Assembly: GCA_964490845.1 (NCBI GenBank)
Contig: CAZBED010000001.1
Location: 754,468-818,467, forward strand
Source: JADJSS01 sp964490845
GTDB lineage: Bacteria > Bacteroidota > Bacteroidia > Chitinophagales > JADIYW01
Reading direction: 5' to 3'
DNA: 64,000 bases
The notes below the pieces were generated by a model, which saw only the letters and a list, made by a program, of their open reading frames with translations, was not told the DNA's origin and did not search any database. Shown here piece after piece: positions 43,647 to 52,054 of this stretch. Every line of letters begins with the position of its first letter. The stretch's first letter is position 1. A program made the translations under genes and the position numbers.

Positions 43647-44486
43647 ATGTCAACCGTAACTATAACAGCAGCAGAAGTAAATAAATTAAGACAAGAAACC
43701 GGCGCCGGTATTATGGATTGCAAAAAAGCATTGACAGAAACCAACGGTGATTTTGAAGCGGCTATTGATTACTTAAGAAAAAAAGGCGCTAAAATAGCAG
43801 CCAACCGCGCTGACAGAGAAGCCAACGAAGGCGTTGTCATTGCGCTGACCAGCGAAGACGGTAAATTCGGATGCGCTGTAAACTTGAGCTCAGAAACAGA
43901 TTTCGTGGCAAAAAACGAAGATTTTATCAATTTAGCAAAAGCTATTGCCAACGTAGCATTAACCAACAGAGTTAAAACACTGGAAGAGCTGAATAATGCA
44001 CAACTGGACGGCGTGTCTATCAAAGACAAATTGCTGGATACCTTAGCGAAAATCGGCGAAAAGATAGAATTGAAAAAATACGAAGTAGTAGAAGGCGAAG
44101 GCGTAGTTTCCTATATACACATGGGCTACAGAATGGGTGTATTGGTGCAGTTGAACAAAGGCCTGAATGATGACATCACTACTGCTGGGAAAGACGTAGC
44201 GATGCAAATAGCTGCCATGAATCCGGTAGCAGTAGATGCAAGCGGTGTATCAGACGACCTGAAAGAAAGAGAGAAGGCGATTGCACGTGAGAAAGCGATA
44301 GCAGCTGGCAAACCGGAAAACATCCTAGATAAAATAGCGGAAGGCGCGGTGAACACCATGCTGAAAGAAAATACCTTATTGCCACAGGCGTTCGTAAAAG
44401 ACGGCAGCAAGACGGTAGATCAATATCTGAAATCCGTGGACAAAGATTTGACGGTATTATCGTTCAAGCGAGTGACCTTATCGTAA
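43647..44486 (+). CDS. tsf: Translation elongation factor Ts
   Basis: A 279-residue nucleotide exchange factor for EF-Tu. The N-terminal UBA-like module (VNKLRQETGAGIMDCKKAL) is followed by LRKKGAKIAANRADREANEG, the TDFVAKNEDF contact motif and the coiled-coil/core domains. The length is standard for Bacteroidota. A strong terminator lies 9 bases after the stop, separating it from the toxin-antitoxin genes. Confidence 0.98.
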   Translation: MSTVTITAAEVNKLRQETGAGIMDCKKALTETNGDFEAAIDYLRKKGAKIAANRADREANEGVVIALTSEDGKFGCAVNLSSETDFVAKNEDFINLAKAIANVALTNRVKTLEELNNAQLDGVSIKDKLLDTLAKIGEKIELKKYEVVEGEGVVSYIHMGYRMGVLVQLNKGLNDDITTAGKDVAMQIAAMNPVAVDASGVSDDLKEREKAIAREKAIAAGKPENILDKIAEGAVNTMLKENTLLPQAFVKDGSKTVDQYLKSVDKDLTVLSFKRVTLS

Positions 44487-44495
44487 TAAAAATTA

Positions 44496-44525
44496 AAAAG
44501 AGAACATTAAGTTCTCTTTTTTTTT
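44496..44525 (+). terminator. Terminator after tsf
   Basis: AAAAGAGAAC pairs with GTTCTCTTTT over a five-base loop and is followed by a long T run. It ends the ribosomal transcript before the toxin-antitoxin genes. Confidence 0.9.
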
Positions 44526-44547
44526 GTCTATTTTACAAAATACGTGG

Positions 44548-44555
44548 TAAATTTG
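44548..44555 (+). promoter_or_regulatory. -7 box (TAAATTTG) for the toxin-antitoxin operon
   Basis: TAAATTTG ends four bases before the antitoxin ATG at 44560, which suggests a leaderless or nearly leaderless mRNA. It is the only good box between the tsf terminator and pyrH. Confidence 0.5.
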
Positions 44556-44559
44556 TTGT

Positions 44560-44781
44560 ATGAGTTTGAAAGACCATATATTAAAAGACTTGAATGCAAT
44601 ACAAAATCCACTATTGCTTCATCAATGTTTTGAATATATTCAAAACATAAAGAAACTGGAAAACGCCGCCCCCAATAAAGATAAAGTGTTACAATTTGCC
44701 GGATTACTTTCAGACAAGCAGGCGGTAGCAATTACAAAAAGTGTTAACGAAAATTTCAACTCAATAGAGGGCGAATGGTAA
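44560..44781 (+). CDS. Antitoxin of a VapC-type module
   Basis: A 73-residue, largely helical protein directly upstream of, and overlapping by seven bases, a PIN-domain toxin gene; that arrangement defines it as the antitoxin. I do not recognise a DNA-binding domain: there is no AbrB, ribbon-helix-helix or Phd signature in the N-terminal half. The C-terminal stretch FAGLLSDKQAVAITKSVNENF followed by EGEW resembles antitoxin tails that wrap around PIN toxins. It is AT-rich compared with the ribosomal genes on both sides, which fits later acquisition. Confidence 0.8.
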   Translation: MSLKDHILKDLNAIQNPLLLHQCFEYIQNIKKLENAAPNKDKVLQFAGLLSDKQAVAITKSVNENFNSIEGEW

Positions 44782-45164
44782 AACATATTGCAATTGATAC
44801 AAATATCGCCATAGCATTGTTAAACAATCAATCAACAATTTATTCTGTCATAAGCAAGTATGATATAATTTATCTTCCAATTACAGTTTGTGGAGAATTA
44901 TTATTTGGTGCCAAAAACTCTAAACTTTCTACAAAGAACTCAAAGCGATATCTTGAATTTATCGAAAGCTGTGTATTATTGGATTCAAACTTAGTGACTG
45001 CCGAAAATTATGCTTCAATCCGGTACAAACTAAAAGAGAAAGGAAAACCAATTCCTGAAAATGATATTTGGATTGCAGCAATCTGCATGACTAATAAAAT
45101 TCCATTATTTACTTTAGATAAGCATTTTCAGTATATTGATAATTTAAAAATCATAACAAAGTAA
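44775..45164 (+). CDS. PIN-domain ribonuclease toxin (VapC-like)
   Basis: A 129-residue toxin. The PIN acidic residues are D8 (IAIDTNIAIALL), E41 (VCGELLFGA), D97 (ENDIWIAA) and D115 (FTLDKHF), so the active site looks intact. VapC toxins cut specific tRNAs or rRNA when the antitoxin is lost. The gene overlaps the antitoxin by seven bases, and its stop is only eight bases before the pyrH ATG. Base composition is AT-rich, unlike its neighbours. Confidence 0.9.
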   Translation: MVKHIAIDTNIAIALLNNQSTIYSVISKYDIIYLPITVCGELLFGAKNSKLSTKNSKRYLEFIESCVLLDSNLVTAENYASIRYKLKEKGKPIPENDIWIAAICMTNKIPLFTLDKHFQYIDNLKIITK

Positions 45165-45172
45165 CCATCCAC

Positions 45173-45883
45173 ATGAATAAACCTATCAAACGAGTACTAC
45201 TCAAACTTAGCGGCGAGGCCCTGATGGGCGACCAGCAATACGGCATTAAAGCGGACACACTCGGACTCTTCGCCGACGAAATTGTAGAAGTAATCAAGGC
45301 CGGCTATCAGGTAGGTGTGGTGATAGGCGGCGGCAATATTTTCCGAGGCTTGCAGGCCGGCAATATCGGCATCGAGCGTTCGCAAGGGGATTATATGGGT
45401 ATGCTTGCCACCATCATCAACGGCATGGCGCTGCAAGGCGCTGTTGAGTCTCGGGGTATTTATACCCGATTGTTATCCGCGCTGAACATCTCACAGGTTT
45501 GCGAACCATATATCCGCCGCAGAGCGGTGCGTCACCTCGAAAAGGGCAGATGCATCATTATGGCGGCCGGCACCGGCAACCCGTACTTTACCACCGATAC
45601 AGCGGCGGCATTACGGGCCAACGAAATTGAAGCGGATGTTATTCTGAAAGGCACCAGTGTAGATGGTATTTATTCCGCAGATCCTAAAAAAGATCCGAAT
45701 GCCACCAAATTCGAATCCATCAGCTTTGATGATGTTTTGATAAAAAATCTGCGCGTCATGGACCAGACAGCTTTTGCTTTATGTAAGGAGAATCATATGC
45801 CAATCATCGTTTTTAATATTAAGGAAAGGGGCAATATTCTGCGTATCCTGCAAGGCGAAAAGATTGGAACGTTGGTGAGCTAA
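45173..45883 (+). CDS. pyrH: UMP kinase
   Basis: A 236-residue cytosolic kinase converting UMP to UDP, essential for pyrimidine nucleotides. The amino-acid-kinase-fold motifs are KRVLLKLSGEALMG, the GVVIGGGNIFRG glycine loop, GTGNPYFTTDTAAALRA and the DGIYSADPKKDP segment. The start ATG 45173 is only eight bases after the toxin stop codon. In many bacteria the order is rpsB-tsf-pyrH-frr; here the toxin-antitoxin pair separates tsf from pyrH, and a T9SS cargo gene separates pyrH from frr. Confidence 0.97.
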   Translation: MNKPIKRVLLKLSGEALMGDQQYGIKADTLGLFADEIVEVIKAGYQVGVVIGGGNIFRGLQAGNIGIERSQGDYMGMLATIINGMALQGAVESRGIYTRLLSALNISQVCEPYIRRRAVRHLEKGRCIIMAAGTGNPYFTTDTAAALRANEIEADVILKGTSVDGIYSADPKKDPNATKFESISFDDVLIKNLRVMDQTAFALCKENHMPIIVFNIKERGNILRILQGEKIGTLVS

Positions 45884-46036
45884 ATATATTTTAGATTTCA
45901 GATTTAGGATTTGAGATTTGTAACTTTTCAGTACACTGTGTCCTTTCGACGAGGAACGAGGAGAAAACTTGATATAGTATTGAGTAGTGCGTATTAAGTA
46001 GTGAGATTTTTCAGCATCTACTCATTCTCTTCTTCT
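45884..46036. repeat. Repeat-rich spacer after pyrH
   Basis: Three kinds of degenerate repeat lie here. At 45893-45920, AGATTTC/AGATTTA/GGATTT/GAGATTT-type heptamers follow each other. At 45938-45967 is a TCCTTTCGACGAGGAACGAG element whose first 14 bases are inverted at 41749. At 45977-46005, TATTGAGTAGTG and TATTAAGTAGTG repeat. No gene fits in the spacer. Such mosaics are typical spacers in Bacteroidota. Confidence 0.6.
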
Positions 46037-48100
46037 TTATTTTATGATTTGAAACTTCTTAGTTTCAGTCATTCGATCGTTGCTAATCTGTAACATGTAT
46101 ATCCCTGCCGGAATATTCACAACATTGACAGTTGTCTCAGACGGAGTCAATTTTCCGGAAGCTATATTCTTTCCGGTAAAATCATAAATCACATATAACG
46201 TATTCTCTGTTGTCCGCATTCCGTTGAATCGTATTGTAATGGACGTATTAGCTGGATTTGGATAGACTGTAATGTCCGGCGATGATAATAATACTGTTGG
46301 GTTAAACGTGCTGCTCAGGATATCCTTATATTTATATATTACAATATCCCCCATAGAAGAATCCGTACAATGATTATTTTGATCTGTCATTACAAATAAT
46401 TCTCCGGATGCATTATTAAAAAACTTAATATCCCTAAAGTATAGTGCCCCCGGATTATAATCATTAGAGGTAAATCCTAATGGTAATTTTATCTGCTCCA
46501 CCTGACCATTCGACAAAGTCAGGATAAAATAGAAAGGGGTAGTATTATAGCTGTTGTTATTGGTAGTATCAATATAATCGGCTTTGAACACCATTTTATC
46601 GCCGTAATTTAATTTCACATTGGGTATAGCCCATTCTTTGCTGAAATAAACAATACTGTCCAGCACGATGGTGTCAGGCAAAGCAGATGACCACACAAGC
46701 GTTCCGAACGCATCCATTTTTTCAAATACATTCCTATACGCAGGAATAGCAAGCCCATCTCCGTTAATAGTGTATTCCTGCAATAATACTCCATCTTCTA
46801 ATTCAATTGCCAAGACCGATTCTATATTTTCAATGGCATGATGCCATTCAATGTCCCCGGTTCCCTCCGCCATTTTATATAAATATTTAGCGCTGTAAAA
46901 TGTATCTATATCTGTGATATACTCAACCATCAAAAAGTAATTTGATTTTTTGTCTGTCTCCGGATAGTCGCTCAGATTAAAATCCCAGGGATAAAGATTA
47001 ACCGAATTCATTACCGGACTAATCTGCATGTTGACATACTGGGCATCAGGATGATTTATTAAAGTTTGTACTGAATATGTCAAGTCATCTTTATTAATAG
47101 TGTACAATACGATGGCAGAACGATTCGTGGTATCACTTGAATGAATTGTAATTGTACCTCCCAATACTAAACTCCCATTATCCAATACTGTCAGCAAGTC
47201 AAATATATCGGGGTTTTGATTAGACCTACTCAAAGAAACTGTACGCACTATAACGCCTTCTTCAGACAACAATGAAAGATTAACTCCTGTAACAGATGTT
47301 TCTAGCAGGTAGAAGTGTTCGTTGGTCTTAAAAACCCTATAGTTATACCCTGAATAACTTTGTTTAATTACTGATTTCGAATTGATATTAGTTCGGTAAA
47401 AATTTTTAAATCCCCATGAATTATACCCAAAAGAATAGGGCTGTGTTTTAGAATACTCTACTGCCATCTGGTAAATGCTGTCATTTATCTTGTTTACAAA
47501 ACAATGTTCAATATCAACTATTGTATCTTTAGGGATAAAAATCAGCGTATCTATCGGGAACGGTTCAACCATCTCTGCTCCATTATCATTTCGCAATATT
47601 CCAAACGTCAGAATATTGTTTCGAAGAGAATCATTAACAGCTGCATACGGGGATTGCAGCTGCATGGATTCAAAAAAATTATAATGCAGAATAATCTCGT
47701 CACCTAGAGCGCTGTATAAATTATGGATAAGCGGATATCCAAAAGCAGGGTAAATAATACCACCAGACCACGTTGGGAAAATTTCAGTATGTAAGGCTTT
47801 TTCAGTATATACGAGTCGTTTACGCCACAAGGTATCTCCTCTCGCGTCTAATTTCATCAGCCAGTTTGAGCCGGAGTAATACGATAATGAATCCACATTA
47901 TCCCTTTCAAAATATACTGATTGCGAGTTAGAACGTATGTCCAGCAAATATCCTCCAGTGGGCAATACATCAAACGACCGCAGTATATCCGCCCTGCCGC
48001 CATCCATACAATGTACCAATGACAATTGTTGTGCTTGCACCATCCCCGACTGAGAGAAAAACAATAAGAATAGGAGTAATATATTTCTGACTTTATTCAT
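46037..48100 (-). CDS. Secreted protein with type IX secretion C-terminal sorting domain
   Basis: A 687-residue protein with a signal peptide (residues 1 to about 23, ending VQAQ). The C-terminal 75 residues form a type A sorting domain: DITVYPNPANTSITIRF, then a YDFTGKNIASGKL strand, NIPAGIYMLQI and the ending KKFQIIK. This tag sends proteins through the SprA translocon to the surface. The middle shows repeated beta segments with WLMKLDARGDTLW and GTLVWSSALPD, as in propeller-like cell-surface proteins. No enzyme motif is seen; adhesion or a structural role is possible. It lies in opposite orientation between pyrH and frr. Confidence 0.88.
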   Translation of the reverse strand: MNKVRNILLLFLLFFSQSGMVQAQQLSLVHCMDGGRADILRSFDVLPTGGYLLDIRSNSQSVYFERDNVDSLSYYSGSNWLMKLDARGDTLWRKRLVYTEKALHTEIFPTWSGGIIYPAFGYPLIHNLYSALGDEIILHYNFFESMQLQSPYAAVNDSLRNNILTFGILRNDNGAEMVEPFPIDTLIFIPKDTIVDIEHCFVNKINDSIYQMAVEYSKTQPYSFGYNSWGFKNFYRTNINSKSVIKQSYSGYNYRVFKTNEHFYLLETSVTGVNLSLLSEEGVIVRTVSLSRSNQNPDIFDLLTVLDNGSLVLGGTITIHSSDTTNRSAIVLYTINKDDLTYSVQTLINHPDAQYVNMQISPVMNSVNLYPWDFNLSDYPETDKKSNYFLMVEYITDIDTFYSAKYLYKMAEGTGDIEWHHAIENIESVLAIELEDGVLLQEYTINGDGLAIPAYRNVFEKMDAFGTLVWSSALPDTIVLDSIVYFSKEWAIPNVKLNYGDKMVFKADYIDTTNNNSYNTTPFYFILTLSNGQVEQIKLPLGFTSNDYNPGALYFRDIKFFNNASGELFVMTDQNNHCTDSSMGDIVIYKYKDILSSTFNPTVLLSSPDITVYPNPANTSITIRFNGMRTTENTLYVIYDFTGKNIASGKLTPSETTVNVVNIPAGIYMLQISNDRMTETKKFQIIK

Positions 48101-48209
48101 CGCAAATCAAAATTATACTATTTTATCGTATGATACAAGTTCAAAAAAATACAGACAAGTAACTATATATTTTGAGAACTGTCATTTGACAACTGTCCGC
48201 ATTTTATTT

Positions 48210-48217
48210 TATCTTTG
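48210..48217 (+). promoter_or_regulatory. -7 box (TATCTTTG) for frr
   Basis: TATCTTTG ends 19 bases before the ATG at 48237, the spacing seen at several other genes here. It lies inside the longer open frame starting at 48186, arguing against that start. Confidence 0.63.
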
Positions 48218-48236
48218 CCAACGAAAATTAACAACG

Positions 48237-48800
48237 ATGGAAGAAGAAGTACAACTGATACTCGACGAAACAAAGGAATCCATGCATAAAGGCCTGAAAC
48301 ACCTGGAGGACGAACTGCGCAAGGTGCGGGCCGGCAAGGCCAGTCCTGATATGCTGCAGGGAATCATGGTGGAATACTATGGCATGCCCACTCCCATCAA
48401 CCAGGTGGCAGGCATAAAATTACTGGATGCAAGAACATTGTTGGTGCAACCATTCGAACGGAAAATCATCGGCGATGTAGAACGCGCCATCTTCCAGAGC
48501 AATATAGGCATCACCCCGCAAAACGACGGAGAGAATATCCGCTTATCCGTACCGCCAATGACGGAAGAGCGCCGCCGTGAACTGGTAAAACAAGCCAAAC
48601 ACCATGGTGAGCAGACCAAAATTGTTATTCGTAACGCCCGCAAAGACGGCAACGAAATGATAAAAGGATTGGTGAAAGACGGATTAAGCGAAGACATTGG
48701 CAAAGATGCGGAAGAAACCATCCAGGCATTTACCAACGATCATATTGCCAAAGTGGACAAAATGCTGCAGCTGAAAGAAGAAGAGATTATGACCATTTAA
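48237..48800 (+). CDS. frr: Ribosome recycling factor
   Basis: A 187-residue factor that, with EF-G, splits ribosomes after termination. The three-helix bundle has LEDELRKVRAGKASPDML, then the small domain YYGMPTPINQVAGI and IQPF-like VQPFER, and ends with the EIMTI tail. ATG 48237 gives the normal length; residues encoded upstream in the open frame are not conserved. It is separated from pyrH by the T9SS cargo gene. Confidence 0.97.
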   Translation: MEEEVQLILDETKESMHKGLKHLEDELRKVRAGKASPDMLQGIMVEYYGMPTPINQVAGIKLLDARTLLVQPFERKIIGDVERAIFQSNIGITPQNDGENIRLSVPPMTEERRRELVKQAKHHGEQTKIVIRNARKDGNEMIKGLVKDGLSEDIGKDAEETIQAFTNDHIAKVDKMLQLKEEEIMTI

Positions 48801-48878
48801 ATAGGAATGAATAAAGAATCAGGAATAAAGAGCTAAGATAAGGCACCTTGTTCTTTAATCATTATTCATACCTAATAC

Positions 48879-50420
48879 CTACACTTTTTCGCCTTCCTTC
48901 GTCACCAGTTTGTATTCTGCCAGATGCAGAGAGGAATCCTGGATCAATCGAACCCATTTCTTGATCTTCGAATACCAGTTCATCCGGAAGGAGAAAGTAT
49001 CCTTTTTCATATAGGCATAGATGAACGGATGCACGTACAGCAAAAAGTTCTTAGCCTCATGTGTTTTCAGGTGCATCAATTCCGTTTCAATATTATCGAT
49101 AATCTGAAGGGGCTGGTCCACTTTATATTTGCTGTTGCCATGCAGCAACGGTTCCCGGGTGTCAATACTGATTTGTTCTTTCATCCGCTGGCGGGTAATT
49201 TCCATTAGTCCGAATTTACTCACCGGCAGAATGACGTGTTTCGCCTTATCCGGTTTCATCGCTTCCAGCATCGCCTCATACAGCTTATGCTTGTATTCCG
49301 ACGATTTCATATCAATAAAATCAATCACAATGATGCCGCCAATATCGCGCAGGCGGAGCTGACGTGCGATTTCCTGTGCCGCCTCCACATTGATGTTAAA
49401 GGCATGCGTATCCTGTTCCACATCTCTCTTCACCTTCGGCCCGCTGTTCACGTCAATGACATGCAGCGCTTCCGTATGTTCCAGAATGACATAAGCGCCG
49501 CTTTTCAGGGTAACGGTTTTTCCGAAAGCCGTTTTTATCTGGCGGCTGATGTCAAACGTTTCGAACAAAGGTGTTTTGTCGTCGTATTTATTCAGGATGG
49601 AAGATTGTTCCGGCGCATGTTCTTTGATATAGGCCTTTAAATCGCCATGCAGGGTAGGATTGTCGGTGATGATTTTTGAAAAGCTGTCGTTCATCAGGTC
49701 CCGGACAATGGAGAAAGTCTTGTTCATCTCTTTCAGCAGCAGCTTTGGTGGATTCTGGTAGCGCGCATTTTCCGTCATGATTCTCCACTTGTTCATCAGG
49801 TTCTGCACATCGTGTTTCAGTTCATCCTTTCCAACTCCTTCCGCATTCGTCCGAACAACGAAGCCGAAATTTTTAGGTTTTATCTGATGCATGATGTCAT
49901 GCAGGCGGTCGCGTTCTTCCGGCTTATCAATTTTTTTGGAAATGCCCACCGTATTGGTGAATGGAACCAGCACCACATACCTTCCGGGAATGGATAATTC
50001 GCAGGTCAGACGCGGCCCTTTCGTAGAGATGGCTTCTTTGGAAATCTGGAAAATAAGGATATCGCCTTTATCCAAAGCATCCACCATCTGCCCGTTCTTA
50101 TGAATGGTAGTCTGAAACTCAAAGGTATCCAATAAGTGTGATTGCTCGCCCCTGAATGCATCCGAACTGAACTTTCTGACAGAACGGACATATGGACTTA
50201 AATCTGAATAGTGTATGAAAGCATCTTTTTCATGCCCGATATCGATAAAGGCTGCATTTAAACCCGGATTTATTTTCTTTACCCTTCCCAGGTAAATGTC
50301 TCCCGCTGCAAAACCCTCCTTATCATAAGCATCCAGATGAAATTCGACTAATTTTTTGTTTTCAAGAAGCGCAATCTCCACACCTTTGGAATTAGCATGT
50401 ATCACTAATTCTTTTATCAT
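48879..50420 (-). CDS. rng: Ribonuclease G/E family endoribonuclease
   Basis: A 513-residue endoribonuclease acting in rRNA maturation and mRNA decay. It has the N-terminal RNase H-like/S1 region (GDIYLGRVKKINPGLNAAFIDIGHEKDAFIHYSDL), the VVRTNAEGV segment and the catalytic aspartates in HVIDVNSGP and IIVIDFIDM. After EITRQR, where classical RNase E/G have the CPxC zinc-link, this protein has none; the dimer must be held differently or the enzyme is the zinc-less form. The length fits RNase G-like forms. It is the last gene of a minus-strand cluster with HU, a TPR protein and a 29-residue protein. Confidence 0.94.
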   Translation of the reverse strand: MIKELVIHANSKGVEIALLENKKLVEFHLDAYDKEGFAAGDIYLGRVKKINPGLNAAFIDIGHEKDAFIHYSDLSPYVRSVRKFSSDAFRGEQSHLLDTFEFQTTIHKNGQMVDALDKGDILIFQISKEAISTKGPRLTCELSIPGRYVVLVPFTNTVGISKKIDKPEERDRLHDIMHQIKPKNFGFVVRTNAEGVGKDELKHDVQNLMNKWRIMTENARYQNPPKLLLKEMNKTFSIVRDLMNDSFSKIITDNPTLHGDLKAYIKEHAPEQSSILNKYDDKTPLFETFDISRQIKTAFGKTVTLKSGAYVILEHTEALHVIDVNSGPKVKRDVEQDTHAFNINVEAAQEIARQLRLRDIGGIIVIDFIDMKSSEYKHKLYEAMLEAMKPDKAKHVILPVSKFGLMEITRQRMKEQISIDTREPLLHGNSKYKVDQPLQIIDNIETELMHLKTHEAKNFLLYVHPFIYAYMKKDTFSFRMNWYSKIKKWVRLIQDSSLHLAEYKLVTKEGEKV

Positions 50421-50473
50421 GTGTCTAGTTTAATAGCCGTGCGTGTACATATTTTACCCACACGACTTATGAC

Positions 50474-50563
50474 TTATTTCTTCTTGTGACGGTTCTTTCT
50501 CAGTCTTTTCTTTCTTTTGTGCGTCGCGATCTTATGACGCTTTCTTTTTTTTCCGCAAGGCAT
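50474..50563 (-). CDS. 29-residue basic protein, mS38/bS22-like (AURKAIP1/COX24 domain)
   Basis: Reading the minus strand from the ATG at 50563 gives 29 residues (starting MPCGKKRKRHKIATHKR, ending RHKKK) with 19 lysines or arginines. It matches the short C-terminal core of mitochondrial ribosomal protein mS38 (AURKAIP1/COX24) and actinobacterial bS22, which sit in the decoding region of the small subunit. Bacteroidota carry a tiny protein of exactly this type. It starts two bases after the TPR gene's stop codon and precedes rng, so it is probably made from the same message. It is short enough to be missed by automatic annotation. Confidence 0.85.
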   Translation of the reverse strand: MPCGKKRKRHKIATHKRKKRLRKNRHKKK

Positions 50564-50565
50564 AG

Positions 50566-51402
50566 TTAAACTTTTTTACTTTTTAAATTTTTGACGATTT
50601 CGTCTATTTCTTTATCGAATTCTTTGTTTCCTACTAGTTGTTTGCACATTTCAAACATCCGGATGGCTTCCTCCGTATGTCCTAACTGCGCTTCGGCTAT
50701 GGCCAGAAAATACATGGCTTCCGTATTCTGCGGCTCCAATTTCAGCACTTTCTGTAACCGTTCCTTCGCTTTATCGAATTGTCCGGACTGAATAGATAGT
50801 CTTCCTAACGCTAATAAAACCGGAATGTTATCAGGAAGGCTGTCCGAGAGCTGGCGCAATATTCCGATTCCTTTCATCGGCTCCTGCGAACCCTGTACAT
50901 ACACATCCGCCAGTTTTATCTTCAATTCCACATCACTTCCGTCAATCCTGACTGCTTCCTCGTAAGAACGGAGCGCAAAGGTAATCAAATTATTTGAAAT
51001 TATTGAGTCTGAGCCGCTTTTATATACACTTAAAAGTGCATCTCCGGCATTCTCAAATGCGGGTTTTGTCTGGTCTTTTTGGGCATATTGATAGATGTAA
51101 TACGCGGCTAAAGCAGGATTATGCTGCTCTTTCCAGAATTCAGACAACTGAATACAGGCTTTTTTGGAGATGGCAGTATCGCTTTCGGGCACTTTTAGGG
51201 CGGAAACAAGACCGGCCAGTTTTTCCCTGTCCGACGCAGCTAATGCCGCTTCTTTGTTCTTCTCATATGCTTCAAACGAAAAGGATTGTGCATTCACCGG
51301 TGTGGTGACATTATCTTTTTTAGCGGTGGTCTTTCCTCCGAAATAAAGTGCTGCTGCTAAAATCAGTGCCCCCGCACCTAATGCTATCTGTCCCTTCTGC
51401 AC
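50566..51402 (-). CDS. Membrane-anchored tetratricopeptide-repeat protein
   Basis: A 278-residue protein with an N-terminal membrane helix (GQIALGAGALILAAALYFGG) that is probably an anchor, then TPR helices such as DNIPVLLALGRLSIQSGQFDKA and TEAMYFLAIAEAQLGHTEEAI. It likely scaffolds a complex at the inner membrane; its partners are unknown. It starts 13 bases after the HU gene and ends two bases before the 29-residue ribosomal-type protein, so a single operon of HU, TPR, small protein and rng is likely. Confidence 0.83.
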   Translation of the reverse strand: MQKGQIALGAGALILAAALYFGGKTTAKKDNVTTPVNAQSFSFEAYEKNKEAALAASDREKLAGLVSALKVPESDTAISKKACIQLSEFWKEQHNPALAAYYIYQYAQKDQTKPAFENAGDALLSVYKSGSDSIISNNLITFALRSYEEAVRIDGSDVELKIKLADVYVQGSQEPMKGIGILRQLSDSLPDNIPVLLALGRLSIQSGQFDKAKERLQKVLKLEPQNTEAMYFLAIAEAQLGHTEEAIRMFEMCKQLVGNKEFDKEIDEIVKNLKSKKV

Positions 51403-51415
51403 TGCCTTAAATTAA

Positions 51416-51721
51416 CTATTCTTTGTCTTTAAGACGTTTGGCGCTGGATTCTTTAATCTGCTCCACAAAGACTTTAGATGGTTTGAATGCCGGAATCTGA
51501 TGCTCCGGAATTTCAATGGCTATATTCTTCTTGATATTACGTCCGATTTTCGCTTTACGCGTTTTTACGATAAAACTGCCAAATCCGCGCACATACAGAT
51601 TTTCACCGTCAGCCAGGGTGTCTTTTACTTCCTTAAAGAAGGCTTCCATAGCTACTAATACGTCTACTTTGGGTACTCCTGTTTTCTCAGAAATGGTGGT
51701 GATGATGTCTGCTTTTCTCAT
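51416..51721 (-). CDS. HU/IHF family DNA-binding protein
   Basis: A 101-residue nucleoid protein. It has the start MRKADIITTISEKTGVPK, the dimer-forming helices, the core GFGSFIVKTRKAKIGRN with the signature region, and the DNA-arm proline in IPEHQIPAFKPSK. The C-terminus is slightly longer than E. coli HU (90). It bends DNA and compacts the chromosome. It is the first gene of the minus-strand cluster ending in rng; the mutY-ssb-gldE-gldD group lies on the plus strand about 1 kb away. Confidence 0.95.
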   Translation of the reverse strand: MRKADIITTISEKTGVPKVDVLVAMEAFFKEVKDTLADGENLYVRGFGSFIVKTRKAKIGRNIKKNIAIEIPEHQIPAFKPSKVFVEQIKESSAKRLKDKE

Positions 51722-52054
51722 GGTTATTGTTTAATTGGACTACAAAAATGCAAAAATATTTTCAACTAACTTACTAATATACACGAAATATCAATAAGAA
51801 AATGTGCATGTTACGAAAAATTAATACTGATATTCTATCTGCGCATTTATAAAAAACAAACAGAATCAGGTAAAATTAGGTTTTTTTAATATGGAGAGAT
51901 AAAAAGTTAATTCTAAATTCCATTTAGTAGAAATATAATCCTGTTTTTTTTACTACTAACTATCAAACTATTTATTCAAACACGTAATTCCGCTTGAAAT
52001 AAGTCAATAAATTCTAACAGGACTGATTGAAACAGAATCTTATTAAGCAGTATG
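51722..52054. other. AT-rich intergenic region without recognisable feature
   Basis: This 333-base gap lies between HU and the lipoprotein gene. It is strongly AT-rich. I see no open frame with coding character, no convincing stem-loop and no clean TAnnTTTG box facing HU. The minus-strand frame at 51976-52188 is a shadow of the lipoprotein gene. Confidence 0.55.
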
